Part shown: piece after piece, positions 1 to 7,029 of the stretch
Layout: every line of letters begins with the position of its first letter
Position numbering within the stretch: the stretch's first letter is position 1
NCBI GenBank assembly: GCA_012729935.1
Contig: JAAYBY010000087.1
Coordinates: forward strand, 1 to 9,957
Length of the DNA: 9,957 bases
Reading direction: 5' to 3'
From: Clostridiaceae bacterium
GTDB taxonomy: Bacteria > Bacillota > Clostridia > Saccharofermentanales > UBA5734
The notes under the pieces: model-generated
The model's input: the letters and a program-made list of their open reading frames with translations, nothing else
Told to the model about the DNA's origin: nothing
The model's database searches: none
Translations under genes and position numbers: made by a program

Positions 1-347
1 CTATTGCCCAGGGCGGCAGCAATGTGTCCGGCGGACAGAGGCAGCGATTATCCATTGCCCGTGCTCTTGTCAAAAATCCTGACGTATATCTGTTCGATGA
101 CTCTTTTTCAGCACTCGACTACCGGACGGATGCCTCACTCAGACGTGCCCTGAATGATTATGCCAACGATGCAACTCGATTGATTGTCGCGCAGCGGATT
201 GCTACGATTCGTCATGCCGAACAGATACTCGTTCTGGACGAAGGTCGTATCGTCGGTCATGGAACACATGAAGTGTTGTTGCGATCGTGCAGTGTTTATC
301 GTGAAATCGCTGCTTCACAGTTGTCCGAGAAGGAGCTTGCATTATGA
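1..347 (+). CDS. ABC exporter half-transporter, degenerate-site subunit (C-terminal fragment)
   Basis: This is the last part of a nucleotide-binding domain; the gene begins before the window and the reading frame enters at base 3. Visible in order are a QGGSN-VSGGQRQRL signature region, Walker B with D-loop (VYLFDDSFSALD) and the switch region (LIVAQRIATI). Two catalytic positions are non-canonical: the glutamate after Walker B is Asp, and the switch histidine is Gln. The signature itself is intact. This combination is known for the degenerate half of heterodimeric type IV ABC exporters (TM287, BmrC and LmrC type). The stop codon overlaps the next gene's ATG (ATGA), so the two halves are probably translated together and form one multidrug, lipid or peptide exporter. 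The substrate cannot be inferred. Confidence 0.93.
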   Translation, partial: IAQGGSNVSGGQRQRLSIARALVKNPDVYLFDDSFSALDYRTDASLRRALNDYANDATRLIVAQRIATIRHAEQILVLDEGRIVGHGTHEVLLRSCSVYREIAASQLSEKELAL

Positions 348-2251
348 TTGATTCTGAAAAAAAGATACAGCAGAATCAAAATATGCCGGACAATCAGGCA
401 GCGCCACAAAGGCCATACCGGCGTGGTGGTGGTCCGCACGCTATCGTACCAGGAGAGAAACCCAAAAATACCTCTCAGACAACGAGAAGACTACTGCGCA
501 CCATGCGCCCCTATCGCCTTTCTATATCCGCCGCTATCGTTCTCGCTCTGGGCAGCACGGCATTTTCGATCATCGGACCGAGATTCCTCGGTCAGGCTAC
601 AACATTCATTTTCGAAGGTGCCGTGAGACGTTTCACTCAAGCTGGACAGCCAGGTATTGATTTTTCGAGTATTGCCAGGATCCTGGTTTGGCTCTTAATC
701 GTTTTTGTTGTGAGTTCTGTTTTCAATTATTTTCAGGGATTTATCATGGCCGGTATTTCCATGAAGATCACCTATCAATTCCGAAAGAATATCGCTTCAA
801 AGATCAGCCGTATGCCGATGCAGTTTTTTGACCGCCAGACACATGGTGAGATCCTGTCAAGGGTTACAAATGATGTCGATCTTGTCGGAAACACCTTAAG
901 TCAGAGCCTGACACAGATCATCTCCGCTGTTGTGACAGTTCTGGGTGTGCTGGTCATGATGCTGACAATCAACTGGCTCATGACAGCCGCAGTTCTTTTG
1001 ATGGTGCCCCTTTCTACCGGACTGATTGCCTTTGTCGTTAAACGATCGCAGAAATATTTCAGCAGACAGCAGAAGATTCTTGGACAACTCAACGGACACG
1101 TGGAAGAGATGTATAGTGGTCATGTCGTCATGAAGGCATTTAACGGCGAGGCGGAGTCGATAAAGACATTTAGCAAGCTCAATACCTCCCTTCATGAGAC
1201 CGCCTGGAAGTCACAGTTCATGTCCGGTATGATGCACCCGATCATGAATTTTATCGGCAATATCGGTTATGTGGCAATCTGTATTCTTGGCGGCTGGCTG
1301 GTCATCAAAAAAACCATAGCCGTTGGTGATATTCAGGCATTTATTCAATATATGCGCAGTTTCACACAGCCTCTGGCCCAGATTGCCGGCACAACCAATA
1401 TGCTCCAGTCAACATTGGCTGCTGCTGAACGTGTCTTCGAATTTATTGACGAACCAGAAGAAACACCTGACTCTTCTGAGTCTGTGCAAACTGATTCATT
1501 ATCGGGTTCGGTCATATTCGACCATGTTCAGTTTGGTTATCTACCCGGTCAGACAGTCATTCGTAATTTTTCGGCCTCTATCAAGCCCGGGCAGAAAGTA
1601 GCAATTGTCGGCCCGACGGGTGCCGGTAAAACAACACTGGTGAAGCTGCTGATGCGGTTTTATGATGTTGACAGCGGTTCGATTAAACTTGATCAACACG
1701 ATATTCGTTCATTCACCCGCTCTGACCTGCGTTCGCAGTTCGGTATGGTACTACAGGATACCTGGCTCTTTAACGGCACGATTCGGGATAATATCCGTTA
1801 TGGACAACTGGATGCGTCTGATGAAGAAATTGAGCAGGCTGCGCGGGCAGCTTACGTCAATCATTTTATTCACACACTCCCTCACGGCTTTGACATGGTT
1901 CTTAATGAGGACGCCAGCAACATTTCCCAGGGTCAAAAGCAGCTGTTGACAATTGCGCGGGCTATTCTGTCCGACCCAAAGATTCTGATTTTGGATGAAG
2001 CAACCAGTTCTGTTGACACACGTACAGAAATCCTGATCCAGCAGGCCATGAACGAACTGATGAAAGGAAAAACAAGCTTTATCATTGCGCATCGACTTTC
2101 GACTATCCGAAACGCTGATTTGATTCTTGTTTTGCGTGACGGCGACATTGTTGAACAGGGTACACATGATGAACTGCTAGCTGCCGACGGCTTCTATGCC
2201 GATCTCTACAACAGCCAATTTGAGCAAAGTTCCGCTGCGGTCAACTCATGA
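344..2251 (+). CDS. ABC exporter half-transporter, consensus-site subunit (permease fused to ATPase)
   Basis: The 635-residue protein has the normal length for a half-exporter: a polar N-terminal tail (about 1-50), a six-helix membrane domain (about 55-350) and an ATPase domain (about 385-625). Walker A is GPTGAGKT (423-430), the Q-loop is Q471, Walker B with catalytic Glu is ILILDE (547-552), and the switch histidine is H583. The signature is ISQGQ (527-531) rather than LSGGQ, as expected for the consensus-site partner in a heterodimer. AAGGAG at 330-335 lies 8 nt before the ATG, which supports this start. It resembles the YheH/LmrD/TM288 side of the family. It meets the next gene tail to tail with a 6-bp overlap, and no terminator was seen at that junction. 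Family call firm; substrate unknown. Confidence 0.95.
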   Translation: MIDSEKKIQQNQNMPDNQAAPQRPYRRGGGPHAIVPGEKPKNTSQTTRRLLRTMRPYRLSISAAIVLALGSTAFSIIGPRFLGQATTFIFEGAVRRFTQAGQPGIDFSSIARILVWLLIVFVVSSVFNYFQGFIMAGISMKITYQFRKNIASKISRMPMQFFDRQTHGEILSRVTNDVDLVGNTLSQSLTQIISAVVTVLGVLVMMLTINWLMTAAVLLMVPLSTGLIAFVVKRSQKYFSRQQKILGQLNGHVEEMYSGHVVMKAFNGEAESIKTFSKLNTSLHETAWKSQFMSGMMHPIMNFIGNIGYVAICILGGWLVIKKTIAVGDIQAFIQYMRSFTQPLAQIAGTTNMLQSTLAAAERVFEFIDEPEETPDSSESVQTDSLSGSVIFDHVQFGYLPGQTVIRNFSASIKPGQKVAIVGPTGAGKTTLVKLLMRFYDVDSGSIKLDQHDIRSFTRSDLRSQFGMVLQDTWLFNGTIRDNIRYGQLDASDEEIEQAARAAYVNHFIHTLPHGFDMVLNEDASNISQGQKQLLTIARAILSDPKILILDEATSSVDTRTEILIQQAMNELMKGKTSFIIAHRLSTIRNADLILVLRDGDIVEQGTHDELLAADGFYADLYNSQFEQSSAAVNS

Positions 2252-3547
2252 AGCCTGTCCGCTGATCTGAACAATGGCAACACCTTTTTGTACGTCAACC
2301 CGATAATAAACCGTTTTTCCGCTGTTCCATCGCTTTAAAGCGTTCTGGACTGCCTGCTCTGCTGAAGAGGGATCAAGTGTTACCGGATGATCAAGCAAAA
2401 CTTCCAGCTGCTCCGTCTGCTCGATCGGCCATGTAATGGTTGACAGGAAACGGTCGATCTTCGCTTCAAGATCAACCGCAGTAGAGGTGACCAGTCCCCG
2501 ATTGCGATAATAAAAGGCACCATCAACTGGACAAGCAGGAAAAGCATCTTCATCCCACTGATTGGTCAGGCGCATCTGTTGATCAGATCTAAAAAGGTGA
2601 ATATGCCGATTCGGTTCGCCGAGTCCCGCATCAGGTACAGGATCATCATGTGTGACATCTACGTGATACGCTATACCGTCCAATACGACCAGATTCCAGG
2701 CGTGGCCAACAGCATTTGATGTACCGGTTATGATTCTGACATCCAGGCCCAGTTCCTGCCCGATCAGCTGGAAAGCCTGTGCATATCCCTGACACAGGGT
2801 GACCTGATTGAGCAAGGCACTACCTGCGTGATTTGTTCCCTGATCGCCTGTTGTGTTGTATGTGATGGTCTGAATCAGCCAGTCATGCGCTAGAATCAGT
2901 TGCTCGACAGGATCACTGCTTTGTTGACGAATCTGTCCAGCCTGATTCTCGACTATCCGATTGACGTCAGCAATCATGGCCTGAAGTGCTTCCGCTGTCA
3001 GTCGATCAGTGCTGGACCAGAATGTCGGTTCAACGAATAGCGAGCTTAGTCGATCTTTGTCACCCTGTTCGACACTATATGCCAGCTCAAACGAACCGTT
3101 CAAATAAAAATAGCGGGGCGAAGCTAAATATAACTGAGTATAGATGTCAAATATTCGATCAATCGCATCATCAATCTGGCTTTCCCGGATTAAATAGGTT
3201 GTGACAACTGCATTGAGATCAATGGATCGTTCAAAGCGATCAAGACCGGCAATAAGTGTCTGCCGAATCAGTTGATCAAACGTTGTGGTTTCATTATGAA
3301 AATCAATGAGTTGCCTGCCCGCAGTGCTTGTTGAAACAGTTTCTGTTGATCGCGTGGTTTCAGTGCGGCCAGAAGATGACACAGACTCAGTTGTTTTCTT
3401 CGTGTTGTCTGACGGAATAGCCGGCCAGGTCCAGTCCGTCTCAGTCAGCTGCTGTATCAACTCAGACAGACACCCCGTCATACTGCCTAGAATGAGTGTG
3501 ACACCGATACTAATCACCAATAGAGTCTTGCTAATATTTCGTTTCAT
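2246..3547 (-). CDS. putative lipoprotein with transglutaminase-like (papain-fold) domain
   Basis: From the ATG at 3547 the protein has 433 residues. MKRN, a hydrophobic stretch and MTGC (Cys26) form a lipoprotein-type signal, although Met at the -3 position is not ideal. A Ser/Thr-rich linker (about 46-77) follows, then a largely helical region. The transglutaminase-like core shows CQGYAQAF (Cys252), GHAWN (His282) and HVDVTHDDP (Asp297), the expected Cys-His-Asp triad. Bacterial members are usually extracytoplasmic and have protease-like or unknown activity rather than proven crosslinking. The last ~70 residues show no family I recognise. An alternative TTG start at 3565 adds six residues, has AAGGA 5 nt upstream (3571-3575) and directly abuts the stop of the radical SAM gene; the ATG has only a weak GGACGAG. 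Either way the gene is probably co-transcribed and translationally coupled with its upstream neighbour. Confidence 0.82.
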   Translation of the reverse strand: MKRNISKTLLVISIGVTLILGSMTGCLSELIQQLTETDWTWPAIPSDNTKKTTESVSSSGRTETTRSTETVSTSTAGRQLIDFHNETTTFDQLIRQTLIAGLDRFERSIDLNAVVTTYLIRESQIDDAIDRIFDIYTQLYLASPRYFYLNGSFELAYSVEQGDKDRLSSLFVEPTFWSSTDRLTAEALQAMIADVNRIVENQAGQIRQQSSDPVEQLILAHDWLIQTITYNTTGDQGTNHAGSALLNQVTLCQGYAQAFQLIGQELGLDVRIITGTSNAVGHAWNLVVLDGIAYHVDVTHDDPVPDAGLGEPNRHIHLFRSDQQMRLTNQWDEDAFPACPVDGAFYYRNRGLVTSTAVDLEAKIDRFLSTITWPIEQTEQLEVLLDHPVTLDPSSAEQAVQNALKRWNSGKTVYYRVDVQKGVAIVQISGQAS

Positions 3548-3565
3548 TCTCGTCCAATCAATCAA

Positions 3566-4690
3566 CTACGTCCTTAAGCTGGCCGAACGCGCTGCAATTT
3601 CCTGCAATCGTGGAAAAACTGCATCGAAAAAAGCCTGGTAGGCAGGACAAAATCGACTTATTCCAAAACTTTCATCTGATAAAATGTATCTGTCACGTCG
3701 GCAGCCATTACGACAAAGCGGGTACCAGCGACAGTTCAGGCATTCTGCCGGATGCGCGCGCGATTGTCTGATAAATTGGACCGCACGATCCGTCTCTGAT
3801 AGTTCCTGAAATGATCGATCGATAATCGACCCCAGATACCAATCATCATTCACATAAAAATCACACGGAAACACACTTCCATCTGCTTCGATAACCATCT
3901 GGCAAACACAAGAACCCGATAGTCCGCACTGTTCTGGAGGAAGTCCATTGAGAACTTGAATGTAATTGTCAAAGCGTCTGATGCTGACATATCTGCCATG
4001 GGTTAGATCTTCATACCATAGATCAAACAAACGAATCATGAAAGAAGCATATCGATCTGCAGATACTGCATGCAAATCATCTTCAGCATCTTTATCAAGA
4101 GGCGGTAAGCAAGGTATAAACTGCAAATACCTGAAATCATTTGCCTTATAAAACCGATAGACTTTATCTGCATGACGTGCTAATCGATTACTAACAACCG
4201 TTAATATATTGAAATCAACTTTGAATTTTATGAATGATTCGACTGCCCGCATGGTAACATTAAATGTTCCAAGCCCGCCTGGCGTGACACGAAGTGAATC
4301 ATGTATTGATTTATCACCATCAATCGATAGTCCGATTAGAAAATTATGTTTCTTAAAAAAGCTAGACCAGGTATCATCTATCAATTGACCGTTGGTTTGT
4401 AACGCATAGTGAACGGGTAGTCGATTGGTATTATGACGTTTCACTGAAAAAACAAAATTTTCAAAAAATTCAAGTCCGCGTAAAGTTGGCTCACCGCCTT
4501 GAAATGCAAACGACAAAGATCCTTTTGCTTCCTGCAATGCTTTTTGTATGATAATATCAGAAACTTCTTCTTTCATAAATCCATACGAAGATACTGATCT
4601 GTCTTCGCTCAAAGAATGGTAGAAGCAGTATTTGCATCTTAATTGGCACAAACTTGAAGCCGGTTTTATTAAAACATTCAAGGGTGACAT
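3566..4690 (-). CDS. anaerobic sulfatase-maturating enzyme (anSME-type radical SAM/SPASM protein)
   Basis: The 374-residue protein begins like clostridial anSMEs (SPLNVLIKPASSLC). The radical SAM motif CX3CX2C is Cys15, Cys19 and Cys22, and GGEPT follows at 65-69. SPASM cysteines for two auxiliary 4Fe-4S clusters are Cys255, 261, 276, 317, 320, 326, 330 and 348. Asp277, the proposed catalytic base in the C. perfringens enzyme, is present. As I remember that enzyme, these positions match it residue for residue. Known anSMEs oxidise a Cys or Ser of a sulfatase (motif C/S-x-P-x-R) to formylglycine in the cytosol, using S-adenosylmethionine. No sulfatase lies in the window, so the target is elsewhere or unusual. 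AAAGGA 8 nt before the ATG supports this start. The 5' half is visibly more AT-rich than the neighbouring genes. The downstream lipoprotein gene starts at or just after the stop. Confidence 0.93.
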   Translation of the reverse strand: MSPLNVLIKPASSLCQLRCKYCFYHSLSEDRSVSSYGFMKEEVSDIIIQKALQEAKGSLSFAFQGGEPTLRGLEFFENFVFSVKRHNTNRLPVHYALQTNGQLIDDTWSSFFKKHNFLIGLSIDGDKSIHDSLRVTPGGLGTFNVTMRAVESFIKFKVDFNILTVVSNRLARHADKVYRFYKANDFRYLQFIPCLPPLDKDAEDDLHAVSADRYASFMIRLFDLWYEDLTHGRYVSIRRFDNYIQVLNGLPPEQCGLSGSCVCQMVIEADGSVFPCDFYVNDDWYLGSIIDRSFQELSETDRAVQFIRQSRAHPAECLNCRWYPLCRNGCRRDRYILSDESFGISRFCPAYQAFFDAVFPRLQEIAARSASLRT

Positions 4691-4728
4691 TAAGTATTCC
4701 TTTCTATTTTTGTTTTTTCTATTCTGAG

Positions 4729-4737
4729 ATTATCCCA
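4729..4737 (-). promoter_or_regulatory. candidate extended -10 promoter for the anSME-lipoprotein unit
   Basis: Reading leftwards, TGG-GATAAT forms an extended -10 (TG at 4737-4736, hexamer 4734-4729). The best -35 at 17 bp is poor (TGTAAA). It lies in the 73-bp gap between thpR and the radical SAM gene and would give a leader of about 30 nt. Read-through from thpR is also possible because no terminator was seen in the gap. Confidence 0.4.
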
Positions 4738-4763
4738 TAAAACGGATAAAATTTACAGCGACT

Positions 4764-5312
4764 TTATTGATCCGGATCTGATAAAAACGGTTGCCTGAAA
4801 CAAGGTCTATAAGTCAGAATACTCTTTTCTCTGACACTTTCCATCAGTGTCAGCTCTGAGATCATGCTGCAAGTTGCAAAATCATCTGGTTTGATTTTGG
4901 TGATTGGTTCAGCCAATCGAGTCATCCGTGCCAGCGTGATATGGGGTCGATACGATCGCTCATCGACGAAGAAACCAGCTTGTCTGAGCAAATAACGAAG
5001 ATCAGCAACCAGATTGATTAATGTAACATTCTCGCTGATTCCAACCCAAAGAATGTCGCTGTTTTTACCAAAGGTACCCCAGTTCTCGAGCTGCAGACAA
5101 AATGGGCTAAACGGCTCTGCTGCTGCTTTTGCAATTTCGCGCAAGTCGGGCACACGCTGTGCATCACAATCGCCGATAAATACAAGCGTCAGGTGCAAAT
5201 TTTCAGGACGGGTCCACTTTCCTCGCTGAATCGATAATCTTAATCGATTCATAAGCTTGATCAGATGATCTCGCGTATTTTTGTCCAGTTCAAGAGCAAA
5301 AAACAATCTCAT
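4764..5312 (-). CDS. thpR: RNA 2',3'-cyclic phosphodiesterase (2H phosphoesterase, ThpR/LigT family)
   Basis: From the ATG at 5312 the protein has 182 residues, the usual length of the family, and opens with the characteristic MRLFFALEL. The two HxT motifs that define 2H phosphoesterases are HLTL (40-43) and HITL (124-127), the latter within YRPHITLAR. Family enzymes are cytosolic; they hydrolyse 2',3'-cyclic phosphate ends to 2'-phosphates and can ligate tRNA halves in vitro, with an unclear physiological role. The start is uncertain: ATG codons lie at 5312, 5315 and 5324 and a GTG at 5327, and no strong ribosome binding site is present. A weak GAGTGATG lies 6-9 nt before the ATGATG pair, and family alignment favours 5312 or 5315. 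It is divergent from the C39-like gene, with overlapping promoter sequence between them. Confidence 0.9.
   Translation of the reverse strand: MRLFFALELDKNTRDHLIKLMNRLRLSIQRGKWTRPENLHLTLVFIGDCDAQRVPDLREIAKAAAEPFSPFCLQLENWGTFGKNSDILWVGISENVTLINLVADLRYLLRQAGFFVDERSYRPHITLARMTRLAEPITKIKPDDFATCSMISELTLMESVREKSILTYRPCFRQPFLSDPDQ
5227..5251. repeat. perfect 9-bp inverted repeat inside thpR
   Basis: TGAATCGAT (5227-5235) and ATCGATTCA (5243-5251) are perfect reverse complements separated by 7 nt. The element lies in the 5' part of thpR, about 85 bp upstream of the -10 of the divergent gene. It could be an operator or a hairpin in the thpR mRNA. It could also be chance, since ATCGAT-like sequence seems common in this window. 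Confidence 0.4.
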
Positions 5313-5335
5313 CATAACGGTCATCACTCAATTCA

Positions 5336-5344
5336 TGTTATACT
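5336..5344 (+). promoter_or_regulatory. extended -10 promoter of the C39-like gene
   Basis: TG-T-TATACT is an extended -10 with the hexamer at 5339-5344. The sequence 17 bp upstream (AACGGT) is not a good -35, which is common for extended -10 promoters. Transcription would start near 5351, just before AAAGGA at 5361-5366. The reverse strand reads TATAAC over nearly the same bases and may serve thpR. Confidence 0.5.
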
Positions 5345-5372
5345 GGCCTATAGTTTTTTGAAAGGATCATGC

Positions 5373-6062
5373 ATGATGGCTCCATCAAATCATATACCAT
5401 TTGATCAAACTAGTTCGTCTCTGGAAGCAATCGCTGCGATTAAAAGTCCAGATCGATTGCTGATCACTGGACCAGAACAGACACCCATTGCTTTCGGTTG
5501 CGATCAGGATTGGTATCAGTCACGCTGGCAGCGCCAGGCCGGCTGTGGTCCCTGCACTTCGGCTACCATTCTTTATTATCTTTCCGCCACCCGGAAAAGT
5601 CTGGCAGCACTCTTTCCATATCCTTCGTTTAATTATGACACAATGAACGTCTACATGCATGATATCTGGCATTTTGTAACACCGGGTCTGAGGGGGGTTA
5701 ATGATGCATCTATTCTGGTGAACGGCATCTGCAAGTATGCAGCGACACTGGGAATCGAGTTAGAGGCCAGTATTTTTCCAGTTCCTGCAAAACCTGCCCC
5801 CCGCGAACCTTTTCAGGCATGGTTCGATTCGATCAAGGAAGCACTTGAGCGCGACATCCCTGTTGCTTTCCTAAATCTTTCCAGAGGCCATCTTAAGAAT
5901 CTGGACAGCTGGCATTGGGTCACAGTCACAGCATTGTTTCTCAAAAACAATCAGATATTGGCTGAAATCGCCGACAGCGGCGAGCGAAAAATGATTGATA
6001 TTATGAAATGGTATCAATCGTCCCGTCTGGGCGGTGCGACCGTTTATTTCTGGCCAGATTGA
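5373..6062 (+). CDS. papain-like / C39-like cysteine peptidase-fold protein
   Basis: From the ATG at 5373 the protein has 229 residues. AAAGGA (5361-5366) lies 6 nt upstream; the adjacent ATG at 5376 is equally possible. The open frame continues upstream to 5265, but that part overlaps thpR and the promoter and is not real coding. The core motif QAGCGPCTSATILYYL puts a catalytic Cys at 58, with a second Cys at 61. SWHWVTV supplies His181, and AEIADSG supplies a candidate Asp201. This Cys-His-Asp order matches C39-like (Peptidase_C39_2) proteins. There is no signal peptide, membrane helix or ABC domain, so unlike bacteriocin-processing C39 peptidases it appears to be a soluble cytosolic protein. 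Substrate unknown. The gene is monocistronic, ending in a strong hairpin one base after its stop. Confidence in the fold is moderate, in activity lower. Confidence 0.78.
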   Translation: MMAPSNHIPFDQTSSSLEAIAAIKSPDRLLITGPEQTPIAFGCDQDWYQSRWQRQAGCGPCTSATILYYLSATRKSLAALFPYPSFNYDTMNVYMHDIWHFVTPGLRGVNDASILVNGICKYAATLGIELEASIFPVPAKPAPREPFQAWFDSIKEALERDIPVAFLNLSRGHLKNLDSWHWVTVTALFLKNNQILAEIADSGERKMIDIMKWYQSSRLGGATVYFWPD

Positions 6063-6063
6063 A

Positions 6064-6088
6064 ATGCCCGATCAGAATGATCGGGCAT
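6064..6088. terminator. palindromic intrinsic terminator, probably bidirectional
   Basis: ATGCCCGATCA (6064-6074), loop GAA and TGATCGGGCAT (6078-6088) form a perfect 11-bp stem. The tail is only moderately T-rich on the plus strand (CTTGCTTTCT) and short on the minus strand (TTTC). It sits between the convergent C39-like and hflC genes, so it can serve both. Confidence 0.8.
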
Positions 6089-6106
6089 CTTGCTTTCTGA
6101 CAGATG

Positions 6107-7015
6107 CTATTCGTTTTCAGTCTGGGTTGGCTGAGGTGTCTCAGTCTGGTTAATGATCTGAGTAATCGGTGAATCTGATCCAAGTATCACTGTTTTCTGG
6201 CCTTTCAGTGATGCTTTTATCGCTTCAAGCTCTCGAACAAACAAATAGAAATCTGCTTTGTCAGAATCATTGTAAAGTTCTTTGAGAATCCGCATGTATT
6301 CTTCTTCACCCTCACCCCGGAGGCGCTGTGAAGCCGCTTGTGCTTCGCCCAGAAGGATGGCGATCTCTTTATCTGTCTCATTGCGGATTTTTGCTGCTTC
6401 GTATTCTCCTTCAGCTTTATAGGAAGCGGCCATCTGCGAGCGTTCAGATATCATTCGCGTGAAGACTGCTGTTGTGTTGTCCTCTGGCAAATCAAACCGC
6501 TTTATTTCAATCGATTGGATGGAAACGCCATACAAATCCAGGCTTTGCGAAACCAGATCTGTGATTTGGTTGTTGAGTGTTGATCGGCCTTCATCCGAAT
6601 CGGTTATGATTTCGCTCTGTTCGAGCTGTCCCATTAGATTCTTGATTACACTGTAGGTGCTGGCATCGATTCGCTTCTGCATTTCAGGGATGTTATTGAC
6701 TGTTCGAATGAATGTTGTGACATTATCGATCCGCCAAATGGCATAGCTGTCCACAATCATCGCCTTCTTGTCAGCCGTCAGAACTTCTGATGAATTAATG
6801 TTATAAATCATTTGCTTCTGGGTCAGTTTATTGACATCCTGAAGAAATGGAACTTTAACGTATAAACCAGCGTCATTCCGAATCAGTTTTATTTCACCAA
6901 ACTGGGTTATATAGGCATATTCACCTTCCTGAACCACATAAATCGATGATCCAAGTACGATCACGGCAACAAAAAGAATGACAGCCAGTATGATCCATTT
7001 TTTCATGTTTTTCAT
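6107..7015 (-). CDS. hflC: HflC-type SPFH membrane protein
   Basis: From the ATG at 7015 the protein has 302 residues. One N-terminal membrane helix (about 7-25) is followed by YVVQEGEYAYITQFGEI, the typical opening of the SPFH/band-7 domain, then GLYVKVPFLQDV. A long charged, Ala/Glu-rich coiled-coil segment (about 190-245) contains EGEYEAAKIRNETDKE. HflC partners HflK in a large membrane cage that, in E. coli, encloses the protease FtsH and limits its access to substrates. AGAGGGGG lies 7 nt before the ATG at 7015. A GTG at 7033 that overlaps the hflK stop would add six residues but has no better ribosome binding site. The C-terminus is acidic, with TQTENE as its last residues. Family call firm; FtsH regulation here is inferred. 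Confidence 0.93.
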   Translation of the reverse strand: MKNMKKWIILAVILFVAVIVLGSSIYVVQEGEYAYITQFGEIKLIRNDAGLYVKVPFLQDVNKLTQKQMIYNINSSEVLTADKKAMIVDSYAIWRIDNVTTFIRTVNNIPEMQKRIDASTYSVIKNLMGQLEQSEIITDSDEGRSTLNNQITDLVSQSLDLYGVSIQSIEIKRFDLPEDNTTAVFTRMISERSQMAASYKAEGEYEAAKIRNETDKEIAILLGEAQAASQRLRGEGEEEYMRILKELYNDSDKADFYLFVRELEAIKASLKGQKTVILGSDSPITQIINQTETPQPTQTENE

Positions 7016-7029
7016 ATGATTGCCCCCTC

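Noticed and set aside
1751..2167. 138-codon open frame on the minus strand inside the second ABC gene.
   Set aside because: It lies wholly opposite conserved ATPase motifs, has no ribosome binding site and encodes no recognisable protein.
3811..3832. GATCGATCGATAATCGA-like palindromic run as a binding site.
   Set aside because: ATCGAT-type words appear in many genes of the window and this copy is inside conserved anSME coding sequence, so codon bias is the simpler explanation.
5265..5372. Upstream extension of the C39-like gene by 36 codons.
   Set aside because: It overlaps the start of thpR and the -10 element, while AAAGGA sits correctly before the ATG at 5373.
5540..5556. C-x-P in the GCGPCT block of the C39-like protein as a possible sulfatase-type target of the nearby anSME.
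   Set aside because: The required Arg of C/S-x-P-x-R is absent (Thr instead), and the Cys is better explained as the active-site residue.
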